Source: Clostridium sp. AF15-31
GTDB lineage: Bacteria > Bacillota > Clostridia > Lachnospirales > Lachnospiraceae
DNA: 64,000 nucleotides
Direction: 5' to 3'
Assembly (NCBI RefSeq): GCF_003461625.1
Contig: NZ_QTXL01000002.1
Coordinates: 161,992-225,991, forward strand
Shown here: positions 19,287-26,777 of the stretch, one piece after another
Position numbering within the stretch: position 1 is the first letter of the stretch
Layout of the letters: each line of letters opens with the position of its first letter
Made by a program: the position numbers and the translations under genes
Notes under the pieces: model-generated
Database searches by the model: none
What the model was told of the DNA's origin: nothing
Seen by the model: only the letters and a program-made list of their open reading frames with translations

Positions 19287-19937
19287 ATGAAAGATCAGAA
19301 TATGAAGATTGGTATTTTAGGCGGCAGCTTTAATCCGGTTCATAACGGCCATCTGGAGCTTGCAAAACAGGCTCTGGAGCAGTTTGCACTGGATCAAATC
19401 TGGCTGATGCCGAATCATATCCCAGCATACAAGAAGTGGGACAGATCGGTTACAAATGAAGACAGACTCCATATGGTAGAGCTTGCAGTAAAGGATCATG
19501 ACGGACTTCGTTGTTCGGATCTGGAATTACAGCGTGGTGGAGTTACCTATACCATTGATACACTGGCACAGCTGCATGAACAGTATCCGGATACGGAATG
19601 GTATTTCATTATGGGTGGGGATTCGATCCTTGCATTTGACACCTGGAGAGAGCCGGACAGGATTCTTTCTCTTTCCAAACTGATCGTTACAACGAGAGAT
19701 CAGATCCAGGCAGAAGATGTCGATGCTAAGATCCGGCATTTAAAGAAACTATATGCAGATGCGGATATCAGACAGATGCAGATCCATCCGGTTGATGTGT
19801 CATCGTCCGGCATCCGGGAAGCCATTAAAAATGGACAGGATATATCAGGAGCCGTACCAATGGCAGTATACCGCTATATTAAGGAATATGGGCTATATCA
19901 GACGGATGAAAACCTTGATCAACAGACAAATAATTGA
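19287..19937 (+). CDS. nadD: nicotinate-nucleotide adenylyltransferase
   Basis: A 216-residue NadD that joins ATP and nicotinate mononucleotide in NAD synthesis. GGSFNPVHNGH lies near the N-terminus and the C-terminal SSSGIREAI replaces the usual ISSTxIR. Start 19287 (MKDQNMKIGIL) is one base after yhbY; ATG 19302 is equally plausible because neither has a strong ribosome site. The -35 of the next promoter overlaps its stop codon. Confidence 0.95.
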   Translation: MKDQNMKIGILGGSFNPVHNGHLELAKQALEQFALDQIWLMPNHIPAYKKWDRSVTNEDRLHMVELAVKDHDGLRCSDLELQRGGVTYTIDTLAQLHEQYPDTEWYFIMGGDSILAFDTWREPDRILSLSKLIVTTRDQIQAEDVDAKIRHLKKLYADADIRQMQIHPVDVSSSGIREAIKNGQDISGAVPMAVYRYIKEYGLYQTDENLDQQTNN

Positions 19938-19961
19938 CGCAGATTGGTAAAACAGTATAAT
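19934..19961 (+). promoter_or_regulatory. sigma-A promoter of yqeK-rsfS
   Basis: TTGACG (19934-19939) overlapping the nadD stop, and TATAAT (19956-19961), spaced by 16 bases, 39 bases before the yqeK ATG. Confidence 0.8.
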
Positions 19962-19999
19962 ATAGTTCAGGAACAATTTACAGGAGAAGGGGCAGAACA

Positions 20000-20599
20000 A
20001 TGAACAGACAGGAAATGAGAGAGAAACTTCAGAAGAAACTGACAGATCGAAGATTTGAGCATTCGTTAGGGGTAGAATATGTATCAGGCTGTCTGGCTAT
20101 GGTACATGGTGTAAATGTAGAAAAAGCACTGACTGCAGGACTGTTACATGATTGTGCAAAGTGCCTTTCACCGGAAGAAAAGATCGAGCGTTGTACGAAG
20201 AATAATCTTCCGATCAGCGAATGTGAATATAATAATCCGGAACTCTTACATGCCAAGCTTGGGGCATTCTACGCAAGAGAAAAGTACGATGTAAAGGAGC
20301 CGGATATCCTGTCTGCGATCGCATGTCATACCACCGGAAAACCGGCAATGAATATGCTTGAGAAGATCCTGTTTGTTGCAGACTATATCGAGCCGAACCG
20401 GAAACCATTAAAGGAGATCGAGGAGATCCGGAAGGAAGCATTTACCGATATTGACAAATGCATCGTTCATATACTGAAAAATACTTTATCGTATCTTGAG
20501 ACCACAACGGATGATACTGATCCGATGTCAATTGATACCTATAATTATTATGTTGCTCATCAATCGGTAGCGGATAAGCTGAAAGAAGATGATATTTAA
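20000..20599 (+). CDS. yqeK: YqeK family HD phosphohydrolase (diadenosine tetraphosphatase)
   Basis: A 199-residue HD-domain protein. The metal ligands are seen in RFEHSLGVEY (about 20), LLHDCAK (about 50) and the AIACHTTGKP histidine. Gram-positive YqeK hydrolyses Ap4A symmetrically to ADP, lowering this alarmone. The order nadD-yqeK-rsfS is conserved. GAGAAGGGG precedes the ATG. Confidence 0.94.
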   Translation: MNRQEMREKLQKKLTDRRFEHSLGVEYVSGCLAMVHGVNVEKALTAGLLHDCAKCLSPEEKIERCTKNNLPISECEYNNPELLHAKLGAFYAREKYDVKEPDILSAIACHTTGKPAMNMLEKILFVADYIEPNRKPLKEIEEIRKEAFTDIDKCIVHILKNTLSYLETTTDDTDPMSIDTYNYYVAHQSVADKLKEDDI

Positions 20600-20670
20600 A
20601 CAGGCAACAATAAATAAACGGATGGGGTACAATATTAAAATCAATATACAGAGCAGGAGGAGCGTCATAT

Positions 20671-21024
20671 ATGAATACAGCACAGGAAATGGCAGCAATT
20701 GTTTATAAAGCCCTGGATGATAAAAAAGCCTTTGATATTAAGATACTTGATATTAAAAAGATCTCTGCTGTAGCTGATTATTTTGTTATTGCAGACGGAA
20801 CAAACAAGAATCAGGTACAGGCGATGTGCGACAGTGTGGAAGAAGAAATGCACAAAGCCGGATATTCTTTAAAAAGTGTGGAAGGATATTCACAGGGAGG
20901 ATGGATTTTGTTAGATTATTATGATATAATTGTTCATATCTTTTCGGATGAGGCACGCAGATTCTATGATATCGAACGCATCTGGAATGATGCAGCCGAT
21001 GTAACAAAGGATTTACTTTCATAG
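20671..21024 (+). CDS. rsfS: ribosomal silencing factor RsfS
   Basis: A 117-residue RsfS, which binds L14 and keeps ribosomal subunits apart in starvation. Family motifs DYFVIADGTNKNQVQA and the C-terminal WILLDYYDIIVHIFS are seen. AGGAGGAGCG precedes the ATG. It follows yqeK and is followed after 19 bases by the membrane HD gene. Confidence 0.95.
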   Translation: MNTAQEMAAIVYKALDDKKAFDIKILDIKKISAVADYFVIADGTNKNQVQAMCDSVEEEMHKAGYSLKSVEGYSQGGWILLDYYDIIVHIFSDEARRFYDIERIWNDAADVTKDLLS

Positions 21025-21043
21025 ATATGTTTTTGGGGTAGGT

Positions 21044-22231
21044 ATGAACGATAACAGATTATTAAAAGACAATTATATAAAGATCAATCATATAGCAGCG
21101 AAGTGTATGCGTTTTTTTGTTGCACTGATAGTTGCGTTATGGGCATTTGCATTTTTCAGCAGAGAATGTAACCTTGTAGTGGTTACGATATGTATGGTTC
21201 TCTGCTGTATTTTTTCGCTTATTCCGACACTTGTTATTGACTTTTTCAAGCATGACAGGAATGAGGCAATCAAATATGTAGTCATATGTATCGCAGTTTT
21301 TAACTGTATGATATTGAGCTCTGTATTTTCCCATATGGCACTGGTTGTCTGGATCTTCCCGATCCTGCTGACATCGTTATATTATAATAAGACGCTGGTC
21401 GTATTTACTGCGCTGATGTCTACTGTCGGTGTTATCCTTGCAGATTTTATCAATCTTACATACTGTGATTTCATGGTTGCGCCGATTTATCTGGACTATA
21501 CAGACAGCATGGTCTTATCGGTATTTCCATGTGTGATCACGATTCTGATCCTGTCACTCGTTGCATATTTCATTGTATCCAGAAACTCTACGATGCTGAA
21601 TTCCGTAATTGATAACGCAGAAGAAGTAAAGAGCAATCAGAAAGAGCTGATATTTGCATTTGCTGAATTATCCGAGAGTAAATCCAAATATACAGGAGAA
21701 CACATCAAACGTGTAGCAGATTACATGCGGGTGCTCGGAAAGGCATCCGGTTTTGATGATGATTACGTTGATAAGCTGTCAACGGCTGCCATGATGCATG
21801 ACATCGGAAAGCTTATGATCAGTGAGGAGATCCTGGATAAGCCCGGTAAACTGACAGATGAAGAATTTGCGATCATGAAAAGTCATGTTCTCTATGGTGA
21901 TGCACTTCTGGAGCATTGTCCGGGTGAGATCATGCAGATTGCAAGAACGATTGCAAAGGAGCATCATGAACGCTGGGACGGAACAGGATATTTAGGTATG
22001 AAAGGTGAGGAGATTGCCTATATCAGCCGTTTAATGGCGGTATGTGACGTTTTCGATGCACTTACCTCTGAACGGTACTACAAGCGCGGATGGTCCGTAG
22101 AAGAGACGTATAATGAGATCGTAAGCCTGTCCGGAAAGCATTTTGATCCACAGGTTGTAGAGCTGTTCAAGCAGAACTTTGATGCATTCAAGGAGATCGC
22201 AGAGAGACAGCCGGATAAACAGGTATATTAA
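21044..22231 (+). CDS. membrane HD-GYP-like phosphohydrolase
   Basis: A 395-residue protein with about six hydrophobic helices (residues 20-200) and a cytoplasmic HD domain. Metal ligands are all present: HIKRV (about 220), MHDIGK (about 252), SHVLYGD, EHHERWDG (about 306) and VCDVFDALT. The architecture is that of cyclic-di-GMP phosphodiesterases of the HD-GYP group, but the signature reads DGTGYLGMKG: Leu replaces the Pro of GYP and the loop is shorter by about two residues. Substrate therefore uncertain; c-di-GMP or another nucleotide is inferred. No sensor domain other than the membrane part is seen. Confidence 0.85.
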   Translation: MNDNRLLKDNYIKINHIAAKCMRFFVALIVALWAFAFFSRECNLVVVTICMVLCCIFSLIPTLVIDFFKHDRNEAIKYVVICIAVFNCMILSSVFSHMALVVWIFPILLTSLYYNKTLVVFTALMSTVGVILADFINLTYCDFMVAPIYLDYTDSMVLSVFPCVITILILSLVAYFIVSRNSTMLNSVIDNAEEVKSNQKELIFAFAELSESKSKYTGEHIKRVADYMRVLGKASGFDDDYVDKLSTAAMMHDIGKLMISEEILDKPGKLTDEEFAIMKSHVLYGDALLEHCPGEIMQIARTIAKEHHERWDGTGYLGMKGEEIAYISRLMAVCDVFDALTSERYYKRGWSVEETYNEIVSLSGKHFDPQVVELFKQNFDAFKEIAERQPDKQVY

Positions 22232-22247
22232 TTAAAGATGATATAAT

Positions 22248-22347
22248 AAAATGCACCTCTTAATTGATATTCCTCTTGCCGAGTAGACAGGTGGAATATC
22301 AGTTTGTCAGGTATTTGTTATGCCTGATATCGTTTGAGGTGCATTTT
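22248..22347. other. branched palindromic element, bidirectional terminator
   Basis: It lies between the convergent HD gene and lexA. The outer stem AAAATGCACCTC (22248-22259) pairs perfectly with GAGGTGCATTTT (22336-22347). Inside, TGATATTCC (22265-22273) pairs with GGAATATCA (22293-22301) and TCAGGTAT (22307-22314) with ATGCCTGA (22320-22327, one G-U), giving a three-way junction. T-rich stretches follow on both strands, so it can terminate both genes. The branched interior is more than a terminator needs; it may be a decayed small mobile element or a structured RNA. Confidence 0.7.
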
Positions 22348-22376
22348 TATAAAAAATTTGAACAAATTAAGTATGA

Positions 22377-23000
22377 TCAGATAAAATTACGGAACAGACC
22401 TATCACACGGCCTAGGATCTCGCAATGTTCGACAAGGATCGGATCCATATAATCATTTTCCGGCTGTAACCGGATATAACCATTTTCTTTATAAAATGTC
22501 TTAACTGTTGCAGAATCCTCGATCAATGCAACGACGATTTCGCCATTTCTGGCAGAAGAGCACTGCTCAACAATTACAAGATCCTTTTCATAAATACCTA
22601 CATTGATCATACTGTCACCCTTTACACGAAGCATAAAGGTCTGGTTATTCGTATTATGAATATATTCCGGTGGAACAGGGAAATAGTCTTCGATGTTCTG
22701 TTCAGCAAGGATAGGCTGACCACAAGAAACCGTTCCAACGATAGGGATGTTTACCAGTTCCCGTTTGGTAAGTGAAAAATCATCGTCTATGATCTCAATT
22801 GAGCGGGACTTTGTCAGATCCCTTCTGATATAGCCCTTTGCCTCTAATGATGATAACTGAGCATGTACAGAAGAAGTAGACTTCAGATCAACAGCCTGAC
22901 AGATTTCTCTGATTGATGGCGGATACCCCTTTGCAAGAATCTCATGACGTATATATTCAAGGATCTGCGTCTGCTTATCCGTGAGCTTTTCTTTACCCAT
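22377..23000 (-). CDS. lexA: SOS repressor LexA
   Basis: A 207-residue LexA. The N-terminal winged helix-turn-helix (1-70, [15 protein letters not shown]) binds SOS boxes. The C-terminal peptidase domain has the catalytic dyad S130 (in VKGDSM) and K167 (in SATVKTFY). Self-cleavage, stimulated by RecA filaments, would occur in VGTVSCGQP at C93-G94, so the bond is Cys-Gly, not the usual Ala-Gly. GGAGGATTTACAT precedes the ATG. It is divergent from yneA and its own promoter overlaps LexA-box-like repeats, implying autoregulation. Confidence 0.96.
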   Translation of the reverse strand: MGKEKLTDKQTQILEYIRHEILAKGYPPSIREICQAVDLKSTSSVHAQLSSLEAKGYIRRDLTKSRSIEIIDDDFSLTKRELVNIPIVGTVSCGQPILAEQNIEDYFPVPPEYIHNTNNQTFMLRVKGDSMINVGIYEKDLVIVEQCSSARNGEIVVALIEDSATVKTFYKENGYIRLQPENDYMDPILVEHCEILGRVIGLFRNFI

Positions 23001-23041
23001 ATGTAAATCCTCCTAAATGTATTTAAAAACTTATATAAATA

Positions 23042-23070
23042 ATAGTAGCACACAATTGTTTGTTTTGCAA
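23042..23070 (-). promoter_or_regulatory. lexA promoter
   Basis: On the minus strand TTGCAA (23065-23070) and TACTAT (23042-23047) are spaced by 17 bases. A LexA-box-like sequence adjoins the -35. Confidence 0.7.
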
Positions 23071-23080
23071 ACAAATGTTC
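23069..23080. promoter_or_regulatory. LexA-box-like operator at the lexA promoter
   Basis: AAAC-AAAT-GTTC, one base from the GAAC-N4-GTTC core, overlaps the -35 of lexA. Confidence 0.65.
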
Positions 23081-23166
23081 TTTTTCTTGCGTACTTTTTT
23101 TTCCCCATCCATATTGGTATTATAAAGGAGTCATTGGGATATGACGAATATATTTTCGAATAATCC

Positions 23167-23178
23167 ATACAAATGTTC
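23167..23178. promoter_or_regulatory. imperfect LexA-box-like site
   Basis: ATAC-AAAT-GTTC followed by GA, upstream of the yneA -35. Only the right half is canonical. Confidence 0.4.
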
Positions 23179-23187
23179 GAAAATATA

Positions 23188-23216
23188 TTGACAAATGAAC
23201 AACTGTTCGATATAAT
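23188..23216 (+). promoter_or_regulatory. yneA promoter with built-in LexA box
   Basis: Perfect TTGACA (23188-23193) and TATAAT (23211-23216) are spaced by 17 bases, and the spacer contains a LexA box. This is an ideal strong promoter under tight SOS repression. Confidence 0.93.
23197..23208. promoter_or_regulatory. LexA box in the yneA promoter spacer
   Basis: Perfect GAAC-AACT-GTTC palindrome core, flanked T/GA, in the 17-base spacer. Confidence 0.9.
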
Positions 23217-23222
23217 TTATTC

Positions 23223-23234
23223 AAACATTTGTTC
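23223..23234. promoter_or_regulatory. second LexA-box-like site, just after the yneA -10
   Basis: AAAC-ATTT-GTTC lies at about +1 of the yneA promoter, one mismatch from the core. With the spacer box it would give cooperative repression. Confidence 0.65.
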
Positions 23235-23281
23235 AGAGAATTATATTATATATAGAATTAAGTTTTAAGGAGGAAGAGAAC

Positions 23282-23608
23282 ATGAAGAACGTAGTAAGAT
23301 TTATCAGTACAAAGAAGATTTTCATTATAGCAGGTATTATTCTGGTTACAGTATTGTATATCCTTATATCACATAAGGATTCACCGGCAACCAGCGCATC
23401 GAACGCAAGTAAGAAATATTATAAATGTATCACCATAGAAGAAGGAGACACCCTTTGGGACATCGCAAATGAATACAAGACGGAAGAGTATGCTTCTACA
23501 CAGGATTATATCGATGAAGTGCTTGTGATGAATAATCTGAATACAGATGTCATCGTAGATGGAACTAATTTACTGATTCCATATTATAAAGTAAATGATT
23601 ACGAATAA
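23282..23608 (+). CDS. yneA: YneA-type SOS cell-division suppressor (LysM protein)
   Basis: A 108-residue protein with one N-terminal membrane helix (about 13-30) and an extracytoplasmic LysM domain (about 46-103, YKCITIEEGDTLWDIANEY). In Bacillus, YneA is induced by DNA damage, delays septation and is encoded divergently from lexA. Size, topology, LysM, divergent arrangement and LexA boxes all match. AAGGAGGAAGAGAAC precedes the ATG. Orthology is inferred from architecture and context since sequence identity in this family is low. Confidence 0.88.
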   Translation: MKNVVRFISTKKIFIIAGIILVTVLYILISHKDSPATSASNASKKYYKCITIEEGDTLWDIANEYKTEEYASTQDYIDEVLVMNNLNTDVIVDGTNLLIPYYKVNDYE

Positions 23609-23610
23609 AT

Positions 23611-23703
23611 AATAAAAAGTATCTGTTATGCAATGTTATATTGACTGTCTGTTTGAATCAAGATTTACCATATAACATAAAAACAGATACTTTTTATTTT
23701 TAA
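23611..23703 (+). terminator. long terminator after yneA with nested inner stem
   Basis: AATAAAAAGTATCTGTT (23611-23627) pairs perfectly over 17 bp with 23682-23698; inside, ATGTTATAT (23633-23641) pairs with ATATAACAT (23670-23678). T-rich sequence follows. The enclosed loop of 28 bases is unusual for a plain terminator. Confidence 0.75.
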
Positions 23704-23732
23704 AAACAGGAGTATATATATAATCATAAAAC

Positions 23733-23763
23733 AAGTATAGAATACAGAATAAATTCTATACTT
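23733..23763 (-). terminator. terminator of ttcA
   Basis: AAGTATAGAAT (23733-23743) pairs perfectly with ATTCTATACTT (23753-23763), nine-base loop, 8 bases past the ttcA stop. On the minus strand GTTTTA follows, a weak T run. Confidence 0.65.
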
Positions 23764-23771
23764 AAATGCGA

Positions 23772-24527
23772 TTATCTGGCATCTTTATTGTAAAGTCTTG
23801 GATTGTCAATCTTTACAGGCCAGCCATCCAGAGTTCCTCGTTCAATAGCGGAAAAAATCCGTTGTTTGCAACCGGGAGTTTCCTTTTCCAGCTCCGCCAG
23901 TGCCTGTTTTGCATATTCACGTTTCGTATATCCATCGGCAGGACATGGACTTTTAATCACAGGAAGCTGCATATCATTTTTAAAAGAGATAATTTCACCT
24001 TCGTTTATATACATAAGAGGGCGAATAACCATCAATTTGCTTTTATCCAGATATGTTTTTGGTGAGAAAGTATGGATTCTGCCTTCGAATAATAAGGACA
24101 TTAAAAAGGTTTCAATAAAATCATCCTTATGATGCGCATAAGCGATCTTATTACATCTGAGATCATTTAGTTTCTGATTTAATGCACCTTTTCGCATTTT
24201 CGCGCATAGAGAACATGGATTTTTCTCTTTACGGATATTAAATACAATATCATATATTTCTGTATCTACAATATAATAAGGAACATAAAGTTCTTTGCAT
24301 AATTGTTCGATCTTTGTAGTATCAAAATTATCAAAACCGAGATTAACTGTAATAGCGATCAGATCAAATTTTTTTGGATAGAATCGTCGTAATTCAGCCA
24401 GAGCATAGAGTAAAGTCAGGCTGTCCTTACCACCAGAAATTCCAACTGCAATTTTATCACCATTATCGATCATTTCATATGAATCGATGGCACGTCTAGT
24501 ATAACTTAATAACTTTTGTAATTTCAT
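23772..24527 (-). CDS. ttcA: TtcA-type tRNA thiolation ATPase
   Basis: A 251-residue PP-loop ATPase. SGGKDS (31-36) binds ATP, and C105/C108 (PCSLC) with C195 (SPCPAD) are placed as the three Fe-S ligands of the TtcA/TtuA group. TtcA thiolates cytidine 32 of tRNA using a 4Fe-4S cluster. Clostridial members of this size are often labelled TtcA or TilS-like; the Cys ligands rule out TilS. GAGGTAATTAT precedes the ATG. Single gene with its own promoter and terminator. Confidence 0.87.
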   Translation of the reverse strand: MKLQKLLSYTRRAIDSYEMIDNGDKIAVGISGGKDSLTLLYALAELRRFYPKKFDLIAITVNLGFDNFDTTKIEQLCKELYVPYYIVDTEIYDIVFNIRKEKNPCSLCAKMRKGALNQKLNDLRCNKIAYAHHKDDFIETFLMSLLFEGRIHTFSPKTYLDKSKLMVIRPLMYINEGEIISFKNDMQLPVIKSPCPADGYTKREYAKQALAELEKETPGCKQRIFSAIERGTLDGWPVKIDNPRLYNKDAR

Positions 24528-24549
24528 ATAATTACCTCAAAATGATAAG

Positions 24550-24598
24550 ATTTGTTTCATAACCGTGTATATTATACTTATAAATGAAATTTGTTTCA
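24550..24598. repeat. direct repeats around the ttcA promoter, operator-like
   Basis: ATTTGTTTCA occurs at 24550-24559 and again at 24589-24598; TTTCAT (24555-24560) and ATGAAA (24584-24589) are also inverted. One copy overlaps the -35 and one lies around the transcription start of ttcA. The binding protein is unknown. Confidence 0.45.
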
Positions 24599-24599
24599 A
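24571..24599 (-). promoter_or_regulatory. ttcA promoter
   Basis: Minus-strand TTGAAA (24594-24599) and TATAAT (24571-24576), spaced by 17 bases, 43 bases before the ttcA start. Confidence 0.75.
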
Positions 24600-24697
24600 G
24601 GAGATATCTATACAATTCTTCGAAAGACAATCTTAACAACATATGAAGGAAATTCTACAAGAATAAAGCGGATTTTTGTTTGATATGAAATAAAGAA

Positions 24698-24726
24698 TTG
24701 CATTTGGAGTCAGAGTGTGATATAAC
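24698..24726 (+). promoter_or_regulatory. promoter of the Xer-type recombinase
   Basis: TTGCAT (24698-24703) and TATAAC (24721-24726) with a 17-base spacer and TGA as extended -10. The remaining 278-base gap between ttcA and this gene shows nothing else beyond the ttcA promoter repeats. Confidence 0.65.
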
Positions 24727-24805
24727 TAATTTAACAGACTTAACTATTCGCTAAACTCAGGTTTTACGAAAAGTTGTGCCGGAATAATAGGAAGGTAAAT
24801 CTATT

Positions 24806-25861
24806 ATGGCAAATGAATATACAAATGACATCAATATAAAAAATACAATTTCACTAAGAGATATTCTTGCAGAGCTTCCTTCATATGTCAAGGTTGTCTT
24901 TCGAGGAATTGAAAATAAGGCTTCATCCAGAACGCGACTTGGTTATGCCATCGACATAAAGACATTTTATAACTTTTTATGCAGCGAATGTCCACAGTTT
25001 CGTGGACGTAAGCCGATCGATATTACCTTGGATGATATTTCAAGGCTTGAGGCTGAAGACATCGAGGAATATCTGGAATATTTGAAATATTATGAAAAAA
25101 ACGGAAAGATCTATACGAACGGTGAACAGGCAATTAAACGTAAATTATCGGCTTTACGTGTATTCTATGCATATCTCTATAAAAATAACCGTATAAGTTC
25201 AAATCCGGCTGAAAAAGTAGATATGCCAAAGATTCATGGAAAAACAATAACCAGATTAGACATAAATGAGATTGCGGATTTTTTAGATGCTGTTGAATAT
25301 GGTGATCATTTAACCGAGCACCAACAGGCATATCATGCAAAAACAAAGGTTCGTGATCTTGCAATTCTAACCCTTATGCTGGGAACCGGCATAAGGGTAT
25401 CGGAATGTGTCGGCATCGATCTGAATGATGTGGATTTTAATAATGGTCGAGTGAAGGTAACCAGAAAAGGCGGTTATGAATCTTATGTTTACTTCGGTGA
25501 TGAAGTTACAGATGCTTTAACGGATTATTTTGAGGAACGCAAACATATAGAGCCGGTGTCCGGACATGAAAATGCTCTCTTCTTATCCAGTCAGAGAAAA
25601 CGAATGTCTGTTCGTTCTGTTGAAATGTTGGTGAAGAAATATTCTGAAGGTGTTATCCCTATGAAGCATATCACTCCACATAAATTAAGAAGTACCTATG
25701 GTACAGAATTATACAGGGAAACCGGTGATATCTATCTGGTTGCTGATGTCCTTGGACACAGTGATGTAAATACGACAAGAAAACATTATGCAGATATGGA
25801 TGAGGACAGACGACGAAGTGCAAGAAATTGTGTTCAGTTGCGGGAAAAACGCGACAATTAA
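24806..25861 (+). CDS. Xer-type tyrosine recombinase
   Basis: A 351-residue tyrosine recombinase with an N-terminal SAM-like core-binding domain (about 20-150) and the catalytic domain. Catalytic set: Arg in GTGIRVSE, Lys in TRKGG, HxxR as HKLR, His in LGHSD and Tyr in KHYADM. It is about 50 residues longer than B. subtilis XerC/XerD. No phage or integron genes are adjacent, so a housekeeping role in chromosome dimer resolution is likely, but XerC or XerD status cannot be assigned. AGGAAGG precedes the ATG. Confidence 0.85.
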   Translation: MANEYTNDINIKNTISLRDILAELPSYVKVVFRGIENKASSRTRLGYAIDIKTFYNFLCSECPQFRGRKPIDITLDDISRLEAEDIEEYLEYLKYYEKNGKIYTNGEQAIKRKLSALRVFYAYLYKNNRISSNPAEKVDMPKIHGKTITRLDINEIADFLDAVEYGDHLTEHQQAYHAKTKVRDLAILTLMLGTGIRVSECVGIDLNDVDFNNGRVKVTRKGGYESYVYFGDEVTDALTDYFEERKHIEPVSGHENALFLSSQRKRMSVRSVEMLVKKYSEGVIPMKHITPHKLRSTYGTELYRETGDIYLVADVLGHSDVNTTRKHYADMDEDRRRSARNCVQLREKRDN

Positions 25862-25894
25862 AAAATGCGCTGAGTTTTTCTCAGCGCATTTTTC
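25862..25894 (+). terminator. terminator after the Xer recombinase
   Basis: AAAATGCGCTGAG (25862-25874) pairs with CTCAGCGCATTTT (25880-25892), TTTTT loop, then T-rich; the A-rich left arm means it can also work on the minus strand. Confidence 0.9.
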
Positions 25895-25988
25895 ATTATG
25901 TAATATCATTTGTCATTTATCCGAGCCATAAAGTATTATCAAGAATACCTGTATGAATGGTTATTAATTATATGTATTATATATTGCA

Positions 25989-26603
25989 TTAATATTTGGT
26001 AACGGCATCGTATAACATATCTACACAATTATCAATTCCAAACTGGCTGGAATTCAGGCAGATATCGTAGCCTTTCATTTCGCCCCAACGCTTGGATGTG
26101 TAATAGTTGTAGTAAGATGCACGTGACTTATCTTCTTTACGGATCAGATCCTTAGCTTTCGCATCAGTCAGTTCATATTTCTGCGCAATACGTTTTATAC
26201 GATCATCGATATCTGCATATATAAATGCATTTACAATATTGGAATAATCTCTTAAAGCATAATCGGCACAACGACCTACAAATACGCAGGAACCATCTTT
26301 TTCCGCAATAGATTTGATCGTGTCAAATGCAGCCAGGAATACCTTATGATTCAGTGGTAACTCGCCGGATGTTCCGAATCCCAATGAATACGGATCCATT
26401 ACCAATGTATAGAGAAAACTGTTTGTTGGTTTCTCGTCAAAATTCTCAAATAATTCTTCGCAGATGCCACTATCTCTTGCCGCGATCTTTAAAAGTTCCT
26501 TATCATAAAATGGAATACCAAGCTTTTCAGCAAGTTTCTGTCCGACTTCTCTTCCGCCACTTCCGAACTGTCGTCCTATTGTAATGATTTTGTTGCAAGC
26601 CAT
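25989..26603 (-). CDS. cytidylate kinase-like family protein
   Basis: A 204-residue P-loop protein (MACNKIITIGRQFGSGGRE, with GRQFGSGG as phosphate-binding loop), then LAEKLGIPFYDKELL typical of the cytidylate-kinase-2 family. This family is common in gut clostridia and differs from canonical Cmk in lacking the standard CMP-binding insert; the substrate is not established. Monocistronic, with AAAGGGGGC before the ATG. Confidence 0.85.
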   Translation of the reverse strand: MACNKIITIGRQFGSGGREVGQKLAEKLGIPFYDKELLKIAARDSGICEELFENFDEKPTNSFLYTLVMDPYSLGFGTSGELPLNHKVFLAAFDTIKSIAEKDGSCVFVGRCADYALRDYSNIVNAFIYADIDDRIKRIAQKYELTDAKAKDLIRKEDKSRASYYNYYTSKRWGEMKGYDICLNSSQFGIDNCVDMLYDAVTKY

Positions 26604-26737
26604 AATAAAAGCCCCCTTTGCAAGTATGATTTTTATTTGCTATAAAGAATAAACAACTGTTTTCTGTATAAAAACTATAAATTTGTTTACTTTTTATAGT
26701 AAAAATTATAACATTTCCACAAAAAAATGTAAATCAA

Positions 26738-26777
26738 AAAATTCGTTTTATATTAAAATTAATATAAAACGAATTTT
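26738..26777 (-). terminator. terminator of rluD, near-perfect 40-base palindrome
   Basis: Bases 26738-26756 pair perfectly (19 bp) with 26759-26777 with only two bases between. It begins within the rluD stop codon. It is AT-rich and symmetrical, so it works as a bidirectional stop. Confidence 0.75.

Noticed and set aside
22242..22247. TATAAT before the branched element as promoter of a small RNA
   Set aside because: The -35 region is ACAGGT-like with no match, so I do not call it.
24540..24620. dif site for Xer near the recombinase gene
   Set aside because: The inverted sequences here are part of the ttcA promoter and do not match a two-arm dif consensus.
24806..25861. Integrase of a mobile island
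   Set aside because: No att duplications, cargo or phage genes adjoin; flanks are ordinary chromosomal genes with their own terminators.
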